Assembly (NCBI GenBank): GCA_022843625.1
Contig: JALHNH010000041.1
Span: 1-61,000 of the forward strand
Length of the DNA stretch: 61,000 nucleotides
Source: Bryobacter sp.
GTDB lineage: Bacteria > Acidobacteriota > Terriglobia > Bryobacterales > Bryobacteraceae
Direction: 5' to 3'
In this document: positions 26,101-34,611 of the stretch, one piece after another
How positions within the stretch are numbered: position 1 is the stretch's first letter
Layout: each line of letters starts with the position of its first letter
The notes under the pieces: generated by a model
What the model saw: the letters and a program-made list of their open reading frames with translations, nothing else
What the model was told of the DNA's origin: nothing
Database searches by the model: none
Made by a program: the position numbers and the translations under genes

Positions 26101-27990
26101 GAAGTCCCAATCGGCGCAGACCTCACCGTCGCATGGCCCGGCAGCCCGGAAGTCTGGACCGTCGCCAAAGGCAATTCCAGTCTCGACAAAACGCAACGGA
26201 TGATGCGCAAAGTAGATAAGGCCGTCGCACCCGCCGCAGAAGATGAAATCCTGCTCAAGCTTGCCCGCCTCCGCTACGGGGCAGGCGGCCAAAAAGTCTC
26301 TCAGGTCGATAACTTCCTCGCTGTCGCCCGCATCGATGCCCAGCGCAAAACGCCGCTCACCGAAACCGAAGCACTCTTACTCGCCCAAAGCTTCAACGAT
26401 TGTGGCGGTATCTACCCCTATTTCGCCAGATTCTCTGAACTGCGCGAGCAGGACTTTACCCGCTTCTTCCGCTTTGCCGCCCGTGTCAAGGATCTGAAAG
26501 ACCTTGAGGCCAACCACCTCCTTGCTCACTTCTACGCCGTCACGGAACTCCTCGATCTCCTCCGCGTCCAGGGCCGTCTCACACCTCAGAGTGCTGCCAG
26601 CCTCTTCAGCGATCTCTCCGAAAAACTGGGAGGCCCCGGAACTGCCTCCACTTGGGCAATATCTACGGCTTCCGTACTCGAAGCCACTCTCAAAGCTGCC
26701 AGCGCCCCGGATTCCACTGATAATTTCTGGATCGATGCTCTTGCTGGTCCACCTCAGCTGAATCACCGTGAAGACATCACAAAAGTCCTCACCGCCCAAA
26801 AAGCCCCCGATCTATCCAAGATGCTGGCCCTCGTCCGGCATGCCCGCCAAATTGCCACCAAACCGGCCGAAGCGGCTGTGGCCATCGAAAAGCTCTACGC
26901 CGAAATGCCCCGAATCGAGCTCACCAAGAACCAGAAGTTTCGTGGCGAACTCCGGCAGATGATAGAAAATTACAACGCCGCTGAAGTCCCTCGGCTTCTG
27001 CTCGAAACCAAAAAGAAAGCAGCCAACAAGAAGCCCAATCCGAAAGACTTCGAAAAGCTTTCTGGCGAACTGCTCGAAGCGCTTGCCCCACCCCTTGCCC
27101 TGGCCGCCCTTTCCCTGGACTATGCATATTTCCTGAGGCCCATGGACCTTTCCGCCATGGAAGATCCTCTCCTCGTTCGCAAGCACGAGTTCGTGGAACT
27201 CAACTCCAACATCAAGCAGTTCACCTGGTTTCCCAATCCCGCCTTTGATATTCACGAACAGGAAGGCGGTGGCTTCGGCAGAGGATCCCTCTCCGGGCTC
27301 GGCTACATCGCAGGCAAGATCTCACGTGCGGGCCAGGCATCGTCTGGAGCCAGCGCTCCCGTACAGGTGATGCAAACTGCTGCTCTTCGTGCCGCACCCC
27401 TCTGGCAACTCACTACCCAGGATCTCCGCGCCTTCAAACTTCGCACCCTCGCTGCCCGCGAATGGGTCGTCGAAGCCTCGCGCGACGATACGCTCCGCCA
27501 GCAGTTAGATACGGCGTTGACCGGTCTGATTGCTCCCAACCGGCGTAGCCGCCTCAACAGCGCTCTGGCCGCAGGTGAAATCCAGGTCGCCTGGGAACTC
27601 CTTTCGCTTTCGGACCTCTATTGGATCGGTACTCGCATTCCCGGCCCAACCGTTTGGACAACTCCTTTGCAGCCTCACCTCGAAGCTTACAAACCCGAAC
27701 ACCTGCATCTTCTCGGCTCGCACACCACCTTCGAACCCCTGCCCCCTTACGAAGACTATGAATTGATCATGATCCCCGATCGTCTCGCTGAGCGTGTATC
27801 TGAATTCAAGCTCTCGCTTGTCTGGTTGGCAGACCACGAAGGCATAAGCTCGCTTCAGTTGTCCAGCGCGGCCGACGGGCTCCTCAATCGCGCATTGTCA
27901 GGCCTCAAAATGGTAGACCTGACAGACTGGTCCTCGGCGCTCAAAGCCTGGGACAAACTCCACCCATCCTGGCTCGAAACTACAAAATGA
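23167..27990 (+). CDS. Very large secreted TPR-repeat protein, unknown function
   Basis: A 1607-residue protein starting at a TTG, with a hydrophobic leader (FLLLGAACLLRAQ) ending in a typical acidobacterial L-R-A-Q cleavage-like site. Residues about 270-600 contain tetratricopeptide-like repeats (NPRDPEGIRLAADQALELKD, NPGDPRLAERYGRVRLALRD, DSKNEALWWICADLARD). The remaining 1000 residues are helical and of no family I recognise. The stop overlaps the start of the VWFA gene (ATGA), so both are expressed together. Coding is strongly C-ending and the + strand is C-rich here. A scaffold or assembly role together with the VWFA protein is inferred from the coupling. Confidence 0.8.
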   Translation: MSRFLLFSRYTFVAFLIRAQFLLLGAACLLRAQIALVSTPPKVSIADREIPALTEPAALNPQFTVIVALDTLLPEDFNSLRPYLLQLYASRTDKSLFNCSLFYSGGFQPLGPYRNQAAMDKDLKQQLKIPDEKPLPDSLRFYTSLLSAPTPLPEQGWSTVVYAARFPALPAELRDYADAWLARAFAARRIRPLFWTPDETPAFPSLSRQFRASLDPDPGPLLAASWTAPPMPDGFHLLRLTLTEENQPPLETMDFAQLADFPLPSLSDYLKLRQAVASRLPLDQLTLALTINPRDPEGIRLAADQALELKDLDAAIRWLKLVTEEEPQNPIRWRELANSLYDLGPQVDAESALSRAHQLNPGDPRLAERYGRVRLALRDIPGALALFDKSLSLDSKNEALWWICADLARDTRDESRELQSLERALALNGSRLDRRTRAITLLLKTNNKDKARSYVQAVSDTLPPQVPVLTDFAQFHEQLSDPPRALSLWRQTFSIDPAYERGYYETTRLLIDAKNHKEALTIAVAGIEKIPDSVRLHLARASLLEYLGQPYESRRHLASAASRLTHMDLLQRRASQEDLYGKSAAEAYQALAEAQEKAKSPHLANTLSRGLTVALRDNDRPRITWFQRKLPTATSSKPKSVLTLPPSATSIPGGPDGLAFAARMKKTSSSATFFNEYTHTIASQFANNSNKLYEAFRDEILTYLSKVHQLETFGSKVDDTFVIELSVRDKNARRNTERLVEFLGYKLKTNGNKISLDAGEKKQQARKQDILNALGLDPVGMEEAIEAGKDYKLEFESAPASILFGEVNWVREFASKGLPTGGFAAFLAQEPSIAKLYAGLSAAEPKAAELLATRIGLRKLSADNLPDLLFAYGSSLALNAQGQPVVPGGEAARDIWQSLTQASPSDPAQFYLQLLNRDDGKLFAFFSALGQLQPLRQRFFTRNVDRTAAYYNLFKDSPEMKIGAGKRTREAPFLDFLREVPIGADLTVAWPGSPEVWTVAKGNSSLDKTQRMMRKVDKAVAPAAEDEILLKLARLRYGAGGQKVSQVDNFLAVARIDAQRKTPLTETEALLLAQSFNDCGGIYPYFARFSELREQDFTRFFRFAARVKDLKDLEANHLLAHFYAVTELLDLLRVQGRLTPQSAASLFSDLSEKLGGPGTASTWAISTASVLEATLKAASAPDSTDNFWIDALAGPPQLNHREDITKVLTAQKAPDLSKMLALVRHARQIATKPAEAAVAIEKLYAEMPRIELTKNQKFRGELRQMIENYNAAEVPRLLLETKKKAANKKPNPKDFEKLSGELLEALAPPLALAALSLDYAYFLRPMDLSAMEDPLLVRKHEFVELNSNIKQFTWFPNPAFDIHEQEGGGFGRGSLSGLGYIAGKISRAGQASSGASAPVQVMQTAALRAAPLWQLTTQDLRAFKLRTLAAREWVVEASRDDTLRQQLDTALTGLIAPNRRSRLNSALAAGEIQVAWELLSLSDLYWIGTRIPGPTVWTTPLQPHLEAYKPEHLHLLGSHTTFEPLPPYEDYELIMIPDRLAERVSEFKLSLVWLADHEGISSLQLSSAADGLLNRALSGLKMVDLTDWSSALKAWDKLHPSWLETTK

Positions 27991-28841
27991 AACTGATTTA
28001 CTGCCTACCACTTCTGCTTTTGAATGCTCAGGAACCACCTGTCAGCTTTGGAGTCTCGACGCGCCTGGTAGAGGTCTATGCCACGGTGGTCGACAAGAGC
28101 GATCGCCCCATTCGGAGCCTTGCCCGCGATGCCTTTGAAATACTCGACGGAGGTCAGCCTCAACAGCTATTAGCTTTCGGCTCGAGTAGTGATTCACTTT
28201 CGTTGGCCGTATTGCTCGACACCACAGGCAGCATGCGTGATGCCCTCCCGGTAGTTAAAAACGCGACTAACCTCATGATTGACCAGTTGCGGGATATCGA
28301 TTCTGTTGCGATCTATGGCTTTTCCAATGGCATCGAACTTCTCCAGGATTTCACGCAGGACAAAAAAGCCGCCAAGTTAACCGTCCGCCGCCTGCGAGCC
28401 GAAGGTGCTACTGCCCTCTTTGATGCGCTTACGAGAGTTTCTCAGGATCTGACTACCCGGCAAGGCAAGCGAGCGGTTGTTGTCTTTACGGACGGCGAAG
28501 ATAACTCAAGCGTCCTGAACATGGAATCGGCCGTAGTGCGGGCCCGTAAGTCTGGAGTTCCGATTTACACCATTGCTCAGGGAGATGCCCTGAAAGCACC
28601 AAGGCTGGTGAAAGCCCTTGAGTCCCTCAGTGAGAACACAGGCGGGAAGCTCTTCAAGGCCCAGAAGTCCTCACAAATGGACGAGATCTTCCAGGAAATC
28701 TCCGCCGACCTTCAGGCCAGCTACTTACTTTCTTACCGCCCTCCCGGCGGTGGCAAAGGCGAATGGCGGCCAATCCGCGTCTCAATCAAGACTGAAAAGT
28801 CATATAAGGTGCATTGCCGCGAAGGCTATTACGCCGACTGA
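27987..28841 (+). CDS. Secreted VWFA-domain protein (acidobacterial VWFA-related type)
   Basis: A 284-residue protein: a short leader (MKLIYCLPLLLLNAQ), then a beta-rich opening (FGVSTRLVEVYATVVD, DAFEILDGG) and a von Willebrand A domain with a MIDAS-like DTTGSM, VVFTDGEDN, and a C-terminal YLLSYRP segment. This architecture matches the VWFA-related domain family described mainly in Acidobacteria, which is the best taxonomic hint in the window. Metal-dependent protein binding outside the cytoplasm is likely; the partner is unknown. ATGA coupling with the giant TPR gene. Confidence 0.9.
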   Translation: MKLIYCLPLLLLNAQEPPVSFGVSTRLVEVYATVVDKSDRPIRSLARDAFEILDGGQPQQLLAFGSSSDSLSLAVLLDTTGSMRDALPVVKNATNLMIDQLRDIDSVAIYGFSNGIELLQDFTQDKKAAKLTVRRLRAEGATALFDALTRVSQDLTTRQGKRAVVVFTDGEDNSSVLNMESAVVRARKSGVPIYTIAQGDALKAPRLVKALESLSENTGGKLFKAQKSSQMDEIFQEISADLQASYLLSYRPPGGGKGEWRPIRVSIKTEKSYKVHCREGYYAD

Positions 28842-28883
28842 CCCAATCATCTGGATCTTGGCGGCTGCCTGCCTCTCAGCCCC

Positions 28884-28911
28884 TTGCACAGAACAATAAT
28901 CCTGATATCTT
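28884..28911 (+). promoter_or_regulatory. Putative sigma-70-type promoter for the DUF1549/DUF1501 operon
   Basis: TTGCAC and TATCTT are separated by 16 bases, ending about 21 bases before the ATG at 28933. The -35 match is weak (three of six), the -10 match is four of six. Confidence 0.3.
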
Positions 28912-28932
28912 CGTAGTGCACAACCACACAGC

Positions 28933-30879
28933 ATGAGACAGCTAACCGCAGTTCTAGTAGTTTCGATTCTGGCCGCGGCTGCCCCAGATGAAACTGTCGC
29001 GCCCCTCGGCAAGTACACCTCTGGCGAGCGCCGCCACTGGGCCTTTCAGCCCCGTCGTGACACCACACCCACCGCAACAATCGACTCCTACATCCTCGAC
29101 GCCCTCCGCAAAGCCAACCTCACCCCCGCCCCGGAAGCCGACCGTGCCACCCTCATCCGCCGCGCCACCTACGACCTCCACGGTCTCCCACCCACCCCTG
29201 CCGAGACCGAAGCCTTCGTCAACGACAAATCCCCCAAGGCCTACGAAAATCTGATCGAACGTCTCCTCGCCTCACCACGCTACGGCGAACAATGGGCTCG
29301 CCACTGGCTCGACGTCGTCCGCTTCGCTGAATCCGATGGCTATGAATACGATACCCATCGCCCCGACGCATACCGTTACCGGGACTACGTCATCGATAGC
29401 TTCCAGCAGGACAAACCCTACGATCAATTCGTCAAAGAACAACTCGCCGGCGATGAAGCCGAACCCTCCACCCCCACTCTCCTCGTTGCCAGCGGCTTCA
29501 ACCGTCTCGGCCCCCTCCGCAAGAACGCCGGCAACCAGGAAGTCGCCAGTTCCCGCAACGAAGTTCTCACCGAGATGACCAACATCGTTGGTGCCGCCTT
29601 CCTCGGTGTCACCGTCGGTTGCGCCCGTTGCCACGACCACAAATTCGACCCCTTCCGGCAATCCGATTACTACCGAATCCAGGGCTACTTCTCACAAACT
29701 CACAGCCGCGACGTCATCGTCGCCAGCCCCGAACAACAAGCCGCCCACAAAGCGATCCTCGACCCGATTGAAGCCGAAGTCAAAACTCTCCGCGCCAGCA
29801 TGCGCAAGGCCACTGAAGAAGAGAAGGGCAAGATCCAGATCCGCCTCGAAGAGCTCGACGAGAAAATGCCTCCCCCTCTCGAGGCCTACTACGCCGTCAC
29901 TAACAACACCAAAGAGCTCACCCCCATCCACCTCCTCGGCCGCGGCGACTACCGCAGCAAAGGTGCCAAGGTTGGCATGCGTCCTCTGGGCATTCTCCTT
30001 CCCGAGACCGAGCCAGAACTTCCGATTGACGCAAACAAGCCTCGAACCCAGCTCGCCAACTGGATCACAGATCCCAGCAACCCACTCACGGCCCGCGTGA
30101 TGGTGAACCGAGTCTGGGGCTACCACTTCGGCACCGGATTGGTCTCAACTCCCAACGACTTCGGCCGCATGGGCACCCGTCCCACCCATCCGGAACTCCT
30201 CGACTACCTCGCCAACCAGTTCATCGCCGGTGGCTGGAAGTTGAAGCCGCTGCACCGCATGATGATGCTCTCCAGCACCTACCGCCAGGCTAGCCAGTCT
30301 CCGAACGAAAAAAACTATGCCGCAATTGACCCGGCAAACAAACTGCTATGGAAGTGGAACCGCCGCCGCCTGGATGCCGAAGAACTTCGCGACTCCATCC
30401 TGGCCGTCACCGGAAAGCTCAACCTCAAAGCCGGCGGGCCCAGCATCATGGCCGCAATCGACCCCGAACTGATCAAAGATCTCAAGCGCCCCCAATACTG
30501 GGTCACCAACAAAGACAAGTCCGAACACAACCGGCGCACCATCTACATGATCTACAAGCGCAACCTGATCCTCCCCTTCATGCAGGTCTTCGACTCCCCG
30601 GACACCCTGCTCTCCTGCGCACGCCGCGATCAATCCACCCACGCCCCTCAAGCCCTCGAACTCATGAATGGCGACTTCACCAACCGCCTCGCCCACGATC
30701 TCGCCAGCCGCATCAAATCGGGCGGCATCGACCACGCATTCCAACTGATCGCCAGTCGTGCTCCCAACCCCAAAGAGCGTGCCCTGGTCATGAAATATCT
30801 TGACGACCCAGACCCCGCAGCACTCACTGAATTCGCACTCACGCTGCTCAACTCCAACGCCTTCCTCTACGTGAACTAA
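28933..30879 (+). CDS. DUF1549/DUF1553 domain protein
   Basis: A 648-residue protein with a DUF1549 (PSCyt2) domain in the N-terminal half (HWAFQP, RRATYDLHGLPPTPAE, RYGEQWARHWLDVVRFAESD, CARCHDHKFDP) and a DUF1553 (PSD1) domain in the C-terminal half (NRVWGYHFGTGLV, DAEELRDSILAVTG). The usual N-terminal cytochrome-c domain is absent. Such proteins are abundant in Planctomycetota, Verrucomicrobiota and Solibacter-type Acidobacteriota, almost always followed by a DUF1501 protein as here (one base apart). A role in extracytoplasmic polysaccharide or sulfatase-linked metabolism has been suggested but is unproven. A short hydrophobic leader is present. Confidence 0.93.
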   Translation: MRQLTAVLVVSILAAAAPDETVAPLGKYTSGERRHWAFQPRRDTTPTATIDSYILDALRKANLTPAPEADRATLIRRATYDLHGLPPTPAETEAFVNDKSPKAYENLIERLLASPRYGEQWARHWLDVVRFAESDGYEYDTHRPDAYRYRDYVIDSFQQDKPYDQFVKEQLAGDEAEPSTPTLLVASGFNRLGPLRKNAGNQEVASSRNEVLTEMTNIVGAAFLGVTVGCARCHDHKFDPFRQSDYYRIQGYFSQTHSRDVIVASPEQQAAHKAILDPIEAEVKTLRASMRKATEEEKGKIQIRLEELDEKMPPPLEAYYAVTNNTKELTPIHLLGRGDYRSKGAKVGMRPLGILLPETEPELPIDANKPRTQLANWITDPSNPLTARVMVNRVWGYHFGTGLVSTPNDFGRMGTRPTHPELLDYLANQFIAGGWKLKPLHRMMMLSSTYRQASQSPNEKNYAAIDPANKLLWKWNRRRLDAEELRDSILAVTGKLNLKAGGPSIMAAIDPELIKDLKRPQYWVTNKDKSEHNRRTIYMIYKRNLILPFMQVFDSPDTLLSCARRDQSTHAPQALELMNGDFTNRLAHDLASRIKSGGIDHAFQLIASRAPNPKERALVMKYLDDPDPAALTEFALTLLNSNAFLYVN

Positions 30880-30880
30880 A

Positions 30881-32305
30881 ATGCCAGAACACATCCGCTA
30901 CGCCCGTAACCGCCGCGACTTCCTCACCGATTGCTTCTGTGGGGTCGGCTCACTCGGCTTCGCCTCTCTCATCGCCGCAGAACAAGCCCAGGCCGCCCGC
31001 TACAACCCGCTCGCCCCCAAGCCGCCCCACTTTCCGGCCAAGGCCAAGGCGATGATCTTCCTCTTCCAGGCTGGCGGCCCGTCGCACCTCGAAACCTTCG
31101 ACCCCAAGCCTCTCCTCAACAAGCTCCACGGCCAGAAGCGCCCCGCCGACTTCGGCAACGTCGAATACCAGAACGTCAACGAAAACTCCCGCATCCTCGG
31201 CACCAAACGTACCTTCGCCCGCTACGGCAAATCCGGCCTCGAAGTCTCAGACCTTCTGCCCCATCAGGCCAAAATCGCCGACGACCTCTGCGTCATCCGC
31301 TCCATGCACGGCGACATGGTGGTCCACTCCGCAGCCCAATACCAGCTAATGTCCGGTCGTGTCATCCCGGGCTTTCCCGCCATGGGCAGCTGGCTCGGCT
31401 ACGGCCTTGGCACCGAATCGGAATCCCTACCCGCCTACGTCGTAATGCCAGACCCCAACGGCACCCCGGAAGCCGGCCAGCCCATGTACACCAACGGCTT
31501 CCTGCCCGCTGCCTACCAGCCTGCCCTCTTCCGCTCCGGCAAGCGCCCCGTCCTCAACCTCGAAATTCCCAAAGGCGTCAGCCTCGATCGTCGACGCAAG
31601 ACAGTAGACTTCCTGCGTGCTCTAAACGAAGCGGGCATGACCGACCCCGAAGACCAGGAACTCTCCGCCCGCATCTCTGCCTACGACACTGCCTTCAAGA
31701 TGCAAACCGAAGCGCCTGAAGTCTTCGACCTCAGCAAAGAATCGCAAGAGACCCTCGATCTCTATGGCGTTGGCAAACCCCAAACCGACGACTACGGTCG
31801 GCGCTGCCTCCTCGCTGCCCGCCTCGTCGAACGCGGCGTCCGCTTCATCTGCGTAGTAGCCGGTGGTGGAGGCGCTGAAACCGAGTGGGACGCCCACAGC
31901 GACATCGAGAAAAACCACTTGCGAATGGCCGCCCTTACAGACCAACCCACAGCCGCCCTCGTAACAGACCTCAAACGCCGCGGCCTCCTCGATTCCACCA
32001 TCGTCCTCTGGGGCGGGGAATTCGGCCGCTCCCCGGAATCAGAGCGTGGCTCTGGTCGAGACCACCACAACACCGGCTTCACCATGTGGGCCGCCGGCGG
32101 TGGCTTCAAAGGCGGCCTCGCTTACGGAGCAACCGATGACATCGGTCTCAAGGCCACTGAAAACCCGGTCCACTTCCGCGACCTCCATGCAACCCTTCTC
32201 AACCAGCTCGGCCTAAGCCAGGATCAGCTTAGTTACCTCCACCAGGGCCGCCGCGAGCGCCTGACAGAAGTCCATGGCCGAATCATCAAAGAGATCCTGA
32301 GTTAG
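30881..32305 (+). CDS. DUF1501 (sulfatase-like fold) Tat-exported protein
   Basis: A 474-residue protein opening with a twin-arginine leader (RNRRDFLTDCFCGVGSLGFA), followed by a DUF1501 domain with alkaline-phosphatase-superfamily features (IFLFQAGGPSHLETFDPKP, MHGDMVVHSAAQYQLMSGR, LWGGEFGRSPESERGSGRDHH). It starts one base after the DUF1549/1553 stop, so the pair is an operon. The enzyme reaction is unknown. Confidence 0.94.
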   Translation: MPEHIRYARNRRDFLTDCFCGVGSLGFASLIAAEQAQAARYNPLAPKPPHFPAKAKAMIFLFQAGGPSHLETFDPKPLLNKLHGQKRPADFGNVEYQNVNENSRILGTKRTFARYGKSGLEVSDLLPHQAKIADDLCVIRSMHGDMVVHSAAQYQLMSGRVIPGFPAMGSWLGYGLGTESESLPAYVVMPDPNGTPEAGQPMYTNGFLPAAYQPALFRSGKRPVLNLEIPKGVSLDRRRKTVDFLRALNEAGMTDPEDQELSARISAYDTAFKMQTEAPEVFDLSKESQETLDLYGVGKPQTDDYGRRCLLAARLVERGVRFICVVAGGGGAETEWDAHSDIEKNHLRMAALTDQPTAALVTDLKRRGLLDSTIVLWGGEFGRSPESERGSGRDHHNTGFTMWAAGGGFKGGLAYGATDDIGLKATENPVHFRDLHATLLNQLGLSQDQLSYLHQGRRERLTEVHGRIIKEILS

Positions 32306-32307
32306 CC

Positions 32308-33558
32308 CTACCAGGCGTCGCGATTGGTGATTGTCACCCGGTAAACAGGCTTCTTGCGTTCAGACTCTTCCATCGCGTAACTTTGCGAAGTCTTGGCCGC
32401 ATCGTATTCTCTCCACAACCAGGCCAGCGATTCCGGCAAGTCCATCGCTCCCTGAGCAATTGCATGCATCGATGTTCCAAACCTGAAGTGAAAGTCGTAA
32501 TCCCGCGCCTTTAGCGCATTCGCGAGCATGATGTTACTCAAAGGCCAGCTTCCATTCCGGCCCTCACCATCGTCTGCCCCATCCGACAACCAGATTCGAA
32601 GATTCCGCTTTTCCTCCCGCCCCACCTTATAAGGCACGATGTAGCCACCATCGAGGTTCTTCTCGGGATGCCACTGCAAAGCTGCATAACTCCCGATGTG
32701 CGAAAGCACCCGGCTGAACTGCCCAGGAAAATACCAGGCAACGTTAAACGCACAAATCGCCCCCGACGAAGCCCCGCCAATCGCCCGCGAATAAGCATCC
32801 TGCCTCAACTTGTATTTACCCTCAACCTCAGGCAACACCTCGCTCAGTAAATACCTCCCGTATTTATCAGACACAGTATCGTACTGGATACTCCGCATTC
32901 TGGTTCCACCCTCCCCCGGCTGAATCAGCACATGCACCATAGGCGGAATCAGTCCCTTGGCCACCAGATTGTCACTGACGATCTGCAAGCGAAGTCGCAA
33001 CAGATCCTGATTGCCCACAATCGTCTCGCCATCTTGCCAAACCATCAAGGGCGCGCCGTTTACCCGGTCGATCCCCGCATTGGCGTATACCCAATAATTG
33101 GCCTTCATACCCGGATAGACCTTCGATGTCAACGTCCTCATCTCCGAAAGCGCTCCTTTCGCCACCCCCGGTTGCGGATAAGAATCCGGGTTATAGCCAG
33201 CCACCTCATAACTCCCAATCGCCTTCCCGCTTGAGTCGTAGTAATGATAAGGGTGTGTAACTCCCAGGCGAAGCGTCCGCAGCAGATAGTAAATATTGGT
33301 TCCGGTCACCCGCTTCATTGCAGCAGGCGCTTGCCTGTCGATTGCCACACTGGCGGGCGTCTCACTCTCTACAGCAAACAAAAAGTCCTGGCCCCAAACC
33401 ACTACCCCATCCCGGCCCTTCATCTGCGGCAGCCCTTTGCCCAGCAAATCCCGCAGCGCTGGCGAATCCTTCCGCGCAGCCTCAACCAGTTCCTGCAGTG
33501 GATGCACCTGCGCATGCAGAAGAACCACGCCAAACAGCAGCCCCAGTGTCATCTTCAT
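32308..33558 (-). CDS. Secreted esterase-like alpha/beta hydrolase (enterochelin-esterase/esterase D type)
   Basis: This protein of about 416 residues has a signal peptide (MKMTLGLLFGVVLLHAQ). The C-terminal domain is a putative esterase: the nucleophile region reads GGASSGAICAFNVAW (Ser in G-A-S-S-G), and His lies near HAIAQGAMDLPESLAW. The N-terminal part resembles the CBM48-like cap of enterochelin-esterase proteins (VVVWGQDFLFAVES). The substrate is unknown, possibly an esterified plant or cell-wall sugar. I chose ATG 33558, seven bases after the stop of the SGNH gene, because the signal peptide begins there; the frame extends back to 33624 inside that gene. Confidence 0.85.
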   Translation of the reverse strand: MKMTLGLLFGVVLLHAQVHPLQELVEAARKDSPALRDLLGKGLPQMKGRDGVVVWGQDFLFAVESETPASVAIDRQAPAAMKRVTGTNIYYLLRTLRLGVTHPYHYYDSSGKAIGSYEVAGYNPDSYPQPGVAKGALSEMRTLTSKVYPGMKANYWVYANAGIDRVNGAPLMVWQDGETIVGNQDLLRLRLQIVSDNLVAKGLIPPMVHVLIQPGEGGTRMRSIQYDTVSDKYGRYLLSEVLPEVEGKYKLRQDAYSRAIGGASSGAICAFNVAWYFPGQFSRVLSHIGSYAALQWHPEKNLDGGYIVPYKVGREEKRNLRIWLSDGADDGEGRNGSWPLSNIMLANALKARDYDFHFRFGTSMHAIAQGAMDLPESLAWLWREYDAAKTSQSYAMEESERKKPVYRVTITNRDAW

Positions 33559-33565
33559 AATCCAG

Positions 33566-34516
33566 TTACCGTCCTTCCAGTAGCCGCACCAGTGTCGGCT
33601 CCATAGCCGCAGCCCATCGCTCATAGCCCAGAGCAGTCGGGTGCAAATAGTCGTTCATCACCTCAGGCGAAATACTTCCGTCGGCCTCCAGGAAGACCTT
33701 GCCAACATCGAGATAGCTCACCCCATTCTTGCCATCGAGCGAAGCGATCAACTCATTCACCGCCATCACCTTCGCCATTGCCGCATCTGGCTTTGCCCCG
33801 CGCGGAAAGATCCCCAGCAGCAAAATCCGGGCCCCGGGAAGTCGCGCATGCAACTCTCCGCAAATCGCCTCGATCCCGGCCGCAATCTCCGCCGCGGAAT
33901 TGATCCCCGCATTGTTGGTTCCAATCATCAGCACAACCACCTTCGGCGTCAGCCCATCAATCTCCCCATGCTGCAACCGCCACAACACATTCTCTGTACG
34001 GTCCCATCCATACCCGAGATTCAACGCCTTTCGGCTCCCATAGTACTTGTCCCAAACCTCTGCTCCACGCAAGCGCGCATCTACGGGCTCACCGCCCCAG
34101 AAGTGCGTGATCGAATCCCCTACAAACAACAAGTCCGGCTTGCGCATCTTTCCCAGCTCAACAATCGCCTCATGCCGCTTCACCCAGTCATAATTCTTCC
34201 AGTCGCGATTCTGAGTTACCGCTACCAATGTGGATGGGATTGCCTGGGGACCCACACTCAGCACAGCACTTTGTTCGGCGCCATCAATCGAGAACGCCTT
34301 AGCCCGCAAGACTTTCCCGTAGGGCACGGTTACTGGAGCGAGATAAACTCCAGCCGACTTGTCTGGATCCTTCTCCTCGAAGGTGTATCGAAGCACCGCA
34401 CCAGAGGTCTTCGTCTCAAGCTGCACTCTGCCGTCTGCCAGCCGGCTGTAGCTCGGCGTCGCCAATTGCGCATACAGACAACTGGAGAAGACCTCAATAA
34501 AAAGGACAATTCGCAT
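33566..34516 (-). CDS. SGNH/GDSL-family hydrolase with N-terminal beta domain
   Basis: A 316-residue secreted protein with a signal peptide (MRIVLFIEVFSSCLYAQ), a beta-rich module of about 70 residues like the chitobiase C-terminal type, and an SGNH hydrolase domain: block I FVGDSITHFWGG (Ser135), block III MIGTNNAG, and block V DYLHPTALGYERW (Asp/His). It is most like platelet-activating-factor acetylhydrolase-type esterases acting on acetylated sugars. It is cotranscribed with the esterase gene that follows and probably serves with it in carbohydrate de-esterification (inference). Confidence 0.92.
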   Translation of the reverse strand: MRIVLFIEVFSSCLYAQLATPSYSRLADGRVQLETKTSGAVLRYTFEEKDPDKSAGVYLAPVTVPYGKVLRAKAFSIDGAEQSAVLSVGPQAIPSTLVAVTQNRDWKNYDWVKRHEAIVELGKMRKPDLLFVGDSITHFWGGEPVDARLRGAEVWDKYYGSRKALNLGYGWDRTENVLWRLQHGEIDGLTPKVVVLMIGTNNAGINSAAEIAAGIEAICGELHARLPGARILLLGIFPRGAKPDAAMAKVMAVNELIASLDGKNGVSYLDVGKVFLEADGSISPEVMNDYLHPTALGYERWAAAMEPTLVRLLEGR

Positions 34517-34611
34517 GCGTCTATCCTAATCGAGTTATCCCTAAGAATTCTGTCTGTGCTAAACAAATAGAACCATGCACAGCCGCTCAGGAGCCAACGC
34601 TTAAGTCACCC

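Noticed and set aside
29272..30894. Minus-strand frames opposite the DUF1549/1553 gene
   Set aside because: Same antisense effect; low-complexity composition (V-G-G, E-G-V) and no start signals.
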